A stretch of 55,037 nucleotides of DNA from Methylophaga sp. (lineage in GTDB: Bacteria > Pseudomonadota > Gammaproteobacteria > Nitrosococcales > Methylophagaceae). The position numbers and the translations under genes were made by a program. The stretch is taken from positions 1-55,037 of the forward strand of contig PAJP01000003.1 in the NCBI GenBank assembly GCA_002706095.1. The letters run 5' to 3'. Below the pieces are notes generated by a model. That model saw only the letters and a program-made list of their open reading frames with translations, ran no database searches and was not told the origin of the DNA. How positions within the stretch are numbered: position 1 is the first letter of the stretch; every line of letters starts with the position of its first letter. This document shows positions 48,794-55,037 of this stretch, piece after piece.

Positions 48794-50646
48794 CGTTAGA
48801 CGAAGCAAGAATTCATTGTGAAGTAACAGACTTCCTCCAGCGAGCAGACAAAGATGAGCCTGACGCTAACATGGTAGTTACTGCGAGGAGCCTAGAAGAT
48901 GGGAGTCACATCCCGCTGAGCTGTTTTGGAAGCAATATCTGGGTGCTTCCTAATGCACTGTTTCCCCACTACGCTGCAGATCACGAAAAGAGGATGAATT
49001 TCGATAGAGTCCCTCTAATTTTCCAGCGTATTTTGAAAATTATGGTGCTCCGTTTTTACTTCTATGGATTAGAAGGTAGTGTTCGCCCAAGAGGGAGTAC
49101 TGTTATACAGTTTTTCTCTAATGCGAGCGTATTCCTCCGGTTCCTTGAGCAGCAAGGTTTTGACCGTCTCGACAGAGTGAATACACTGCTGACTAGCCAG
49201 TATGTGGAAACCTGTCGCTCCAAAATCAACTCCCAATCAGGCAAGCACTTGAGCGCAACTACTTTATCCAGAAGGTTTTCGGCACTTGAGATGATTCATC
49301 AACTCAGCCGCCACAGCTTTGACGTAATGGCTCATCCTTGGCCGGAATCGTCTGCTGCTTTACATTCTGGAGTTCTCGACGAAAACAGGTGGATGGGAAA
49401 GACCCTCATTATCCCTGATGAAGTTCTATCAAACTTGTTCAGCCAAGCTTATAACTGGATAGAAAATGCAGAAGAATTACTCGAGCATCGTAATGCTGCA
49501 CATCAATGGCAGCAGGTAGGATTGTTTTCCACAAATCTTAATATCAAACTTGCTCAGCGAGGCTATGGGGGTGGTCTTCAATCCCTTAATAAGGATATTG
49601 CCAGGCTTCTGGATGCATGCATGTTAATAATACTCATTACCAGCGGTATCCGTCTTAGTGAGTTAGCCAGCTTACGGTCTGGGTGTGCCTCCACCACAGT
49701 TGGTGATGATGGCGAACGCTATCACTGGATCAATGGTTATAGTGACAAAACTCATGAAGGGGAAACCAGTTGGCTTGTTCCGGCGATTGCGCATACTGCA
49801 ATTAATCTAGCTGAGCGAATAACTAAGCCACTGACAGAGGTGGTTAAGGCCGAAATATATAGGCTTTGTGAGCATAACAAGCATTGCCCTGAATTGTCTG
49901 TGTTGAAGCAACATCAAGATATTCTGTTACTTGGGCACTCACACAAATACGATCGTATCAAAACTCTTTCCGGAGCAGGCATTCGAAGCAGACTAAACAA
50001 ATTTGCCGAAATACACGGAATCGACTGGCGTTTTACGCCTCATCAGTTCAGGCGCACTTTTGCCGTTTATGCCGCTCACTCAGCGTATGGCGATTTGCGC
50101 TATTTGAGAGAGCATTTCAAACACTGGAGCCTCGACATGACTGCGCTTTATGCCGTTAACGAGCACCAGGATGCTGAAATTTATGATGAAATACTTGCTT
50201 CCGTGCGAAACATTAAAATCGATGTTTTAGATCATTGGCTGAATCAGGATACCCCAATCAGTGGAGGTATGGCTGAGCCAATCAAAAACTTCCGTAATCA
50301 TCAGGAAGTGCTCACAACTTATAGTGGGCGACGAGAAATGGCAGAGAAACTTTCCGGGCAAATCTCAATCCGAAGTACAGGCGTTGCGTGGTGTACGGCC
50401 GATTTCAGCGGTTGTAATGGCGGCCAAAGCGTCGATACAACACGTTGCGCGGATTGCAAACAATCAGTTATCGACGATACGAGACAGACCATATGGGAAA
50501 GCATCTATGCGCAACAGGTGGAATTACGTCAGATAGATGATATTGGCCCATCCGGGCAGGAACGGGTTGAGCGTGACATCAATCGCTGTAAAAAAGTGCT
50601 CTCTGATTTAGGCGCTGACCCCGAGAGGTTAAGCCGCCATGGCTGA
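48790..50646 (+). CDS. Tyrosine recombinase 3 (large, TnpB/GmtZ-like integrase)
   Basis: The 618-aa product has a complete catalytic set: box I Arg in TSGIRLSELASL, box II HQFRRTFAVYA, the His/Trp position in HFKHWSLDM and the nucleophile Tyr in TALYAVNEH. The C-terminal 90 residues carry a zinc-ribbon-like cluster CTADFSGCNGGQ...TRCADCKQS. An N-terminal extension precedes the usual core-binding domain. Both overlaps (four bases before, eight after) show tight coupling with its neighbours. Confidence 0.87.
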   Translation: MTLDEARIHCEVTDFLQRADKDEPDANMVVTARSLEDGSHIPLSCFGSNIWVLPNALFPHYAADHEKRMNFDRVPLIFQRILKIMVLRFYFYGLEGSVRPRGSTVIQFFSNASVFLRFLEQQGFDRLDRVNTLLTSQYVETCRSKINSQSGKHLSATTLSRRFSALEMIHQLSRHSFDVMAHPWPESSAALHSGVLDENRWMGKTLIIPDEVLSNLFSQAYNWIENAEELLEHRNAAHQWQQVGLFSTNLNIKLAQRGYGGGLQSLNKDIARLLDACMLIILITSGIRLSELASLRSGCASTTVGDDGERYHWINGYSDKTHEGETSWLVPAIAHTAINLAERITKPLTEVVKAEIYRLCEHNKHCPELSVLKQHQDILLLGHSHKYDRIKTLSGAGIRSRLNKFAEIHGIDWRFTPHQFRRTFAVYAAHSAYGDLRYLREHFKHWSLDMTALYAVNEHQDAEIYDEILASVRNIKIDVLDHWLNQDTPISGGMAEPIKNFRNHQEVLTTYSGRREMAEKLSGQISIRSTGVAWCTADFSGCNGGQSVDTTRCADCKQSVIDDTRQTIWESIYAQQVELRQIDDIGPSGQERVERDINRCKKVLSDLGADPERLSRHG

Positions 50647-51052
50647 GTCATCTAGAGGAGAACAAACCCGAAATATCATACGCCAGGCAATTACTCGCAT
50701 TGAAAAAGGTCGCCCTAAAGTTGTGATCAAAGAGCGCAAAATGTCTGTTGCTGCCGTGGCAGAGGAAGCAGGAGTAAGTCGAGCAACCATTCATAACAAC
50801 TATCCAGATATGGCAGACCGTATCCGGACAATACTAGGTAAACAAAATCGCATACAACGCAATAAAAAACATGAAGCACTGCGATTGGAAAAGGCAAAAA
50901 ATCGGCAGCTACGCACCGAAAATGCTGAGCTTCGCACTAAGATTAATGTCTTGGTTTCTAAAAATCGAGCTCTGACTGATGAACTCCACGAGACTCTTGC
51001 GATAGCAGGTTCAGCAAATGTGAGAATTTTAAAACCAAATAGCTCTACATAG
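50639..51052 (+). CDS. Small HTH/coiled-coil accessory protein (TnpC/GmtX-like)
   Basis: The 137-aa basic product has a helix-turn-helix-like segment (VAAVAEEAGVSRATIHNNYP, residues 37-56) followed by a long charged coiled coil (about 75-125, LRTENAELRTKINVLVSKN). It matches the role of the small third protein of Tn554 (TnpC), which stimulates and orients transposition, and I recall GmtX as the small member of gamma-mobile-trio systems. The ATG lies inside the end of recombinase 3. No catalytic motif is present. Confidence 0.7.
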   Translation: MAESSRGEQTRNIIRQAITRIEKGRPKVVIKERKMSVAAVAEEAGVSRATIHNNYPDMADRIRTILGKQNRIQRNKKHEALRLEKAKNRQLRTENAELRTKINVLVSKNRALTDELHETLAIAGSANVRILKPNSST

Positions 51053-51081
51053 CGTCAGCAGTAACGAGGCAATCCAGTTAA

Positions 51082-51097
51082 ATAAAACGCGTTTTAT
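51082..51097. repeat. 16-bp perfect palindrome after the recombinase operon
   Basis: ATAAAACGCGTTTTAT is its own reverse complement and lies 29 bases past the fourth gene. It may be part of a weak terminator or a recombination site. Confidence 0.5.
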
Positions 51098-51122
51098 GAT
51101 TAGCTGCTTAATTTCGTAAAGG

Positions 51123-51154
51123 ACAATGAAGCGACAAGATAGAAGCCTCATTGT
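51123..51154. repeat. Inverted repeat in the recombinase-chrB gap
   Basis: ACAATGAAG (51123-51131) and CCTCATTGT (51146-51154) form 9-bp arms with one mismatch and a 14-base spacer. The gap 51053-51213 also holds the direct repeat GTAGTA (51175 and 51201 regions) just before chrB, a candidate ChrB operator. Confidence 0.4.
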
Positions 51155-51213
51155 AAGGCCCTGGTTGGTTTAAATGGTAGTAATCGTTACAAAATAGTAG
51201 TACACTTTACACC

Positions 51214-52143
51214 ATGTCGTGGTTATTACTAATACTCTCCCTCCCCACTGAAAACGCAACGGTGCGTATGCGGGCATGGCGTGCCATTAAGACGCTGGGG
51301 GCCGCGTCGCTGCGCGATGGTGTCTATCTGCTGCCAGCTCATCCGGATCATTTAGACAAATTGGAGGCAATAGCCCACGATGTCCGCGAGTCTGGGGGTA
51401 TTGCCCATGTGCTCGCCACTGACGGATCGGAAGCCCAAGATTTCTCTGCCTTATTCGATCGCTCGGATGACTATGAGGCTTTGCACTTGGCCATCGCAGA
51501 ACTACGGGCAATGTTGTTGCCAGAATCGGTGATGGATGTCATAAAGGAAACGCGCAAGCTGCGTAAACGCCTCACAAGACTGTCACAGATTGACTTCTTT
51601 CCGGGCGCTGTTCGTGATCGAGTTGACCGGGCGTTACAGGAACTGGAAACCGATGCCAACCGGGTTTTATCGCCTGATGAACCATTACCCGCTTCAGGCA
51701 TTATCCATGTTCTCGACCCAGCCGATTACCAGAGCAGGCTCTGGGCAACGCGTCGTCGGCCTTGGGTGGACCGCCTGGCCAGCGCTTGGTTGATTAAGCA
51801 ATTCATCGATCCGCAAGCGCACTTTGTGTGGTTGAACTCTCCAGACGACTGCCCCAATAACGCGCTGGGTTTCGATTTCGATGGGGCCACCTTCACCCAT
51901 GTGGCTGAAAAAGTCACCTTCGAGACTTTACTGGCGAGCTTTGACCTGCGTCATGTGGCTCTGCAACGGATCGGGGAACTGGTGCACTACCTTGATGTAG
52001 GCGGCTACCAGCCACCGGAAGCTTCCGGAGTTGAGTACATATTGATGGGCCTTCGTGAGACTCTCAACGACGATGACCAGCTATTGCTAGCTGCCAATCA
52101 GGTGTTCGACAGCCTGTACACAGCCTACAATAAAGGGGAATAG
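51214..52143 (+). CDS. chrB: Chromate resistance regulator/sensor ChrB
   Basis: Chromate-responsive protein that regulates chrA in characterised operons. The 309-aa product has a ChrB N-terminal domain (LLILSLPTENATVRMRAWRAIKTLGAASLRDGVYLLPA) and the C-terminal chromate-resistance domain (about 165-300, LWATRRRPWVDRLASAWLIKQFIDP, GFDFDGATFTHV, HYLDVGGYQPPEASG). No Shine-Dalgarno was seen; the start is near the likely transcription start. chrA follows after three bases. Codon use looks richer in G and C than in the core genes to the left. Confidence 0.92.
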   Translation: MSWLLLILSLPTENATVRMRAWRAIKTLGAASLRDGVYLLPAHPDHLDKLEAIAHDVRESGGIAHVLATDGSEAQDFSALFDRSDDYEALHLAIAELRAMLLPESVMDVIKETRKLRKRLTRLSQIDFFPGAVRDRVDRALQELETDANRVLSPDEPLPASGIIHVLDPADYQSRLWATRRRPWVDRLASAWLIKQFIDPQAHFVWLNSPDDCPNNALGFDFDGATFTHVAEKVTFETLLASFDLRHVALQRIGELVHYLDVGGYQPPEASGVEYILMGLRETLNDDDQLLLAANQVFDSLYTAYNKGE

Positions 52144-52146
52144 AGT

Positions 52147-53592
52147 ATGCAGGAACCTTCATCTGCTCCTGACTTGGTGGACCAAAAGACCAAAGAAACA
52201 ACAGCAAGCAACATCAACAAATTCGGCCACCATATTTCGTTCAGGGAAGCCGTGCACGTTTGGTTACGCATTGCCATGCTGAGCTTTGGTGGTCCTGCAG
52301 GCCAAATCGCAGTCATGCACCGCATTCTGGTGGATGAGAAACGATGGGTCAGTGAAAACAGGTTTCTTCATGCGCTCAATTACTGCATGGTTCTACCCGG
52401 CCCAGAAGCCCAACAACTCGCTACCTACATTGGCTGGCTGCTGCATGGTGTCCGGGGAGGTTTAGTCGCCGGTGGTCTATTTATACTGCCGGGCTTTTTA
52501 AGCATTCTGGTGCTCAGCGTTCTCTATGCCGGGTTTCAGGATGCAACCTGGGTGCAAGCACTGTTTTTTGGTATCAAGGCAGCCGTACTGGCGATCGTCA
52601 TTCAAGCGGTTATTCGTATCGGCAAACGTGCCCTCAAAAATGCCTATATGTACACACTGGCGTCCACCGCGTTTATTGCGATCTTCTTTTTTGCAGTGCC
52701 ATTTCCGATAGTGATACTGACGGCTGCTTTTATTGGTTTGTTGGGGAGGTATATAGACCCAGAACGTTTTACGATTATCAAGGGCCACGATGCCCCGGAA
52801 GAGGCTGATCGTGCGATCGACAATATGATCGATAGCGGGCAAGCAAACCATACCAAGGCAACACGTAATCGGGCATTTAAAGTGCTCGCGGTCTGGCTGC
52901 CGTTATGGTTCGCACCGCTAATTGTTTTGCTTATGACACTGGGGTATGACGATGTCTTTACTCAGATAGGACTTTTTTTCAGTAAGCTGGCAGTCGTCAC
53001 CTTTGGTGGCGCATACTCAGTCTTAGCTTACATGGCGCAAGAGGCTGTACAGAATTACGGCTGGTTATCGCCTGGAGAAATGCTGGATGGCCTTGGCATG
53101 GCAGAAACGACGCCCGGTCCCCTTATTCAAGTAGTTCAATTTGTCGGTTTTATGGGTGCTTTCAGAGATGCAGGACTGCTTGATCCCATTACCGCGGGTA
53201 TTCTCGCATCGCTCCTGGCGACCTGGGTCACCTTTGTTCCTTGTTTTTTGTGGATATTTCTGGGGGCACCCTATGTGGAAACGCTGCGCGGAAATAAAGC
53301 AGTTAGCGCAGCCCTGTCGGCGGTGACCGCTGCAGTAGTTGGCGTCATGCTTAATCTGGCCATCTGGTTCGCTGTACATGTGGCTTTCGATGAGGTTAAT
53401 ACAGTTCAGACCTTTGGTATACAGTGGTTATTACCAACATGGAACACCATTCAGATTTCCAGCATTGTGCTGGCTCTGGGAGCTTTTATTGCAATGCTGC
53501 GTTTCAAGGTGGGCATGTTGCCGGTGATTTTTGTCACTGCGCTGCTGGGTATCATTTATTACCTGTTATTTGGAGGCGCTCCAGCACCGTAA
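52147..53592 (+). CDS. chrA: Chromate efflux transporter ChrA
   Basis: Inner-membrane CHR-family exporter of chromate. The 481-aa long-chain form has two homologous halves: the first with WLRIAMLSFGGPAGQIAVM and CMVLPGPEAQQLATYIGW, the second with FFSKLAVVTFGGAYSVLAYM and MAETTPGPLIQVVQFVGFMG. About ten or more membrane segments are visible. It follows chrB by three bases, so the pair is one transcript, and the DUF1259 gene follows 92 bases later. Confidence 0.95.
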   Translation: MQEPSSAPDLVDQKTKETTASNINKFGHHISFREAVHVWLRIAMLSFGGPAGQIAVMHRILVDEKRWVSENRFLHALNYCMVLPGPEAQQLATYIGWLLHGVRGGLVAGGLFILPGFLSILVLSVLYAGFQDATWVQALFFGIKAAVLAIVIQAVIRIGKRALKNAYMYTLASTAFIAIFFFAVPFPIVILTAAFIGLLGRYIDPERFTIIKGHDAPEEADRAIDNMIDSGQANHTKATRNRAFKVLAVWLPLWFAPLIVLLMTLGYDDVFTQIGLFFSKLAVVTFGGAYSVLAYMAQEAVQNYGWLSPGEMLDGLGMAETTPGPLIQVVQFVGFMGAFRDAGLLDPITAGILASLLATWVTFVPCFLWIFLGAPYVETLRGNKAVSAALSAVTAAVVGVMLNLAIWFAVHVAFDEVNTVQTFGIQWLLPTWNTIQISSIVLALGAFIAMLRFKVGMLPVIFVTALLGIIYYLLFGGAPAP

Positions 53593-53684
53593 AAGGCTAA
53601 CCGATGCGGTGAGTATCCGGTTCGTCAGGTTGAATCTCAAACAATTTAAAACCCAATCGAAAAACTTAATAATGGAGGATCATT

Positions 53685-54608
53685 ATGAAAACCCATCCGC
53701 TTAAAATATTTATTATCACCGCTCTGCTGATGCAGGCACCAGTTGCTTTCGCTGATGCGCCCGGCAGTCTAGATCCAGAAATCATCAGTAAGGCTGCGGA
53801 CACACAGGCGACGGTCAAACCGGACGGCGTAGTTCGCATCGGCTGGCAACGCGACGATGTGCCGGTCTTGGTAGATGGAATACGGCTCCCGACACCAGCA
53901 GGTTTGGGCAGTTGGGCTGCGTTCAAGACAGTTCCGGATGGCGGCGTGATGCTGATGGGTGACACAGTGGTATTTGAGGATGAAATCACTCCGGCAATGG
54001 ATGCGGCTTTCGCCCATGGTCTCGAAATCACTGCGCTGCATAACCATTTTATATTTGATCGACCTCCTGTTTATTTTATGCATATCGGTGGTCACGAACA
54101 GAGCGCTGAAAAGCTTGCCGGAGGCGTCAAGGCCATGTGGGACGCCATAAAGAAGGTCCGCAAAAAACACGCCACACCGGTAGAGCGCTTTCCTGGCAGT
54201 GTGCCCGAAATCACCGGGGAGTATGACACAGCGTCGCTGGAAACCATATTGGGTGCCGAAGGCAGTCTCAATGGTCAGGTACTAAAATTTACTTTTGGCC
54301 GCAGTGCCACCATGCATGGCACGGAGTTTGGCGCATCAATGGGATTGGCGACCTGGGCGGCCTTCACTGGCAATAAAGATCATGCGGTCGTCGATGGGGA
54401 TTTCGCCATGACCGCTGGCGAGGTTCAACCTGTTATGCATGCTCTACGCGACGCCGGTATCCATATCGTTGCTTTGCATAATCACATGATTGGCGAAACG
54501 CCGCCCTATTATTTCTTGCACTACTGGGGTAACGGCGATCCTGAGGTATTGGCACGGGGGCTTCATGCTGCATTAGAAGCTCAAAAAAACGCCGGCACAA
54601 GCCATTAA
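53685..54608 (+). CDS. LppY/LpqO-type DUF1259 exported protein
   Basis: The 307-aa product has a signal peptide (MKTHPLKIFIITALLMQAPVAFA, cut after ADA likely), so it is periplasmic. It holds two DUF1259 repeats, each containing the motif ALHNHxI (LEITALHNHFIFDRPPVYFMHIGG, about 113-136, and IHIVALHNHMIGETPPYYFLHYWG, about 261-284). Similar genes accompany chrBA in many proteobacteria, but the reaction is unknown; the His residues suggest metal binding. RBS GGAGG lies seven bases before the ATG. It ends the visible chr operon. Confidence 0.9.
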   Translation: MKTHPLKIFIITALLMQAPVAFADAPGSLDPEIISKAADTQATVKPDGVVRIGWQRDDVPVLVDGIRLPTPAGLGSWAAFKTVPDGGVMLMGDTVVFEDEITPAMDAAFAHGLEITALHNHFIFDRPPVYFMHIGGHEQSAEKLAGGVKAMWDAIKKVRKKHATPVERFPGSVPEITGEYDTASLETILGAEGSLNGQVLKFTFGRSATMHGTEFGASMGLATWAAFTGNKDHAVVDGDFAMTAGEVQPVMHALRDAGIHIVALHNHMIGETPPYYFLHYWGNGDPEVLARGLHAALEAQKNAGTSH

Positions 54609-54729
54609 AGGAGCAAAACATCGACTTACGAATGTTTTAGCTATTAGATTCCTGATGGCATCCACGGTGTGCGGGTCATCCCTTGGCTCGTTCTGTTGCC
54701 AATACACCTGTCAGTCATGCAAGTGGTGT

Positions 54730-54969
54730 TCAGGCCCCAGTTACGGGGGATAGTGGATGGCTTTCTGTGTGAAGTTGCGCATAGATGATAAGTACATGGA
54801 GAAGGAATCTTCCCCCCTTTCTTGTACCTGCGCGACTGCACAGACTGGCTTGGACGAGAATACGTTGCGAGACATCTTCAATACTCGCACCGATTCTCGT
54901 AGCTGCTGAAACCGCTTCGAGACGCCTCGCATTATAAGTATCGACAAGCTTAACTTGAATTAGAAATAG
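54730..54969 (-). pseudogene. Unrecognised open frame, probable gene remnant
   Basis: A 79-codon minus-strand frame between a TAA and a TGA reads QVKLVDTYNARRLEAVSAAT then RIGASIEDVSQRILVQASLC before becoming less protein-like. It has no usable start codon. The helical first half looks like real coding sequence, so it may be a fragment of a lost gene. The remaining sequence in 54609-55037 holds a strong SD-like AAAGGAG (54608-54614) with no start codon after it and an ATGTTG/CAACAT inverted repeat (55018-55035). Confidence 0.3.
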
Positions 54970-55037
54970 TTATATGAGCATATATGTATATAAAGCAGTC
55001 AGTTAATCATATATAACATGTTGCTAAGTCAACATAA

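Larger units (their letters stand above)
45640..54620 (+). mobile_element. Putative tyrosine-recombinase mobile element with chromate-resistance cargo
   Basis: The segment from the endA break to the end of the chr operon contains four co-directional recombination genes and, downstream, a three-gene metal-resistance operon, all on the plus strand. The layout, three tyrosine-recombinase-family genes plus a small DNA-binding protein, matches Tn554 tnpABC in concept and what I recall of gamma-mobile-trio islands. Neither end could be proved: no matching terminal sequences were found by eye, so the right limit is a guess and may lie beyond the window. Confidence 0.45.

Noticed and set aside
46019..51052. 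Assigning gmtY, gmtZ and gmtX symbols to the recombinase genes
   Set aside because: The resemblance is from memory; four genes are present and the family borders could not be checked without a profile search.
54741..54947. 68-codon minus-strand ATG frame at the right end
   Set aside because: A neighbouring frame over the same bases looks more protein-like; neither is a convincing intact gene.
45637..55035. Shared ACATGTT at the endA break and near 55015 as target-site duplication
   Set aside because: Only seven bases match and flanks differ; expected by chance in a region this long.

Overview
The window reads as about 38 kb of ordinary chromosome from a gammaproteobacterium of moderate GC, followed by about 16.7 kb of accessory DNA. 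The gene set and order (tig-clpP-clpX-lon, dapA-bamC-purC, holD-rimI, class Ia nrdAB with two ATP cones, AmgK/MurU) fit Gammaproteobacteria. A marine Methylophaga-like organism is my guess from memory of such gene sets and was not checked.

Core part (1-38357). The window opens inside a membrane-anchored gene with an Ala-Pro repeat, downstream of lon. Then come lon, clpX, clpP and tig (protein quality control), a tRNA-Leu(UAG), and a three-gene group (NERD protein, 5'-nucleotidase, HDOD-GAF protein). They are followed by a metal efflux gene, phosphoglucomutase with a Maf-type pyrophosphatase, and the murein-recycling pair amgK-murU facing argF-argD. Next are sodB, leuA-holD-rimI, pssA, ilvI-ilvH-ilvC, pyrC, a GAF-GGDEF cyclase, dapA-bamC-MBL-purC, a Bcp peroxiredoxin, a chemotaxis receptor and nrdA-nrdB. 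nrdA is preceded by a DnaA box and two NrdR-like boxes. Several strong hairpin terminators separate the units.

Accessory part (38358-55037). Directly after nrdB lies a compact anti-phage CBASS operon: CD-NTase, stand-alone E2-like protein and patatin-like phospholipase (short type II, CapV effector). A C-terminal remnant of a Shedu-like (DUF4263) nuclease follows. Next is an unfamiliar minus-strand operon in which a two-gene unit, here called B then A, is repeated (B-A-B-A), ending with a metallophosphoesterase and opening with a 31-codon ORF. A divergent HAD-fold gene sits across a perfect 22-bp palindrome, beside a 56-aa acidic ORF.

An endonuclease I gene is cut off exactly at its active-site motif at about 45637. 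Immediately beyond begins a mobile module: three tyrosine-recombinase-family genes (the middle one lacking key catalytic residues) plus a small HTH/coiled-coil protein, arranged like Tn554 tnpABC or the gamma-mobile-trio elements. Its probable cargo is a chromate-resistance operon (chrB, chrA, DUF1259 protein) that looks richer in GC than the host. The last 430 bases hold only degraded or unrecognised sequence.

The best candidates for something new are the B-A-B-A-phosphoesterase operon and the compact CBASS locus, in which the CD-NTase and E2 frames are separated by a single stop codon.
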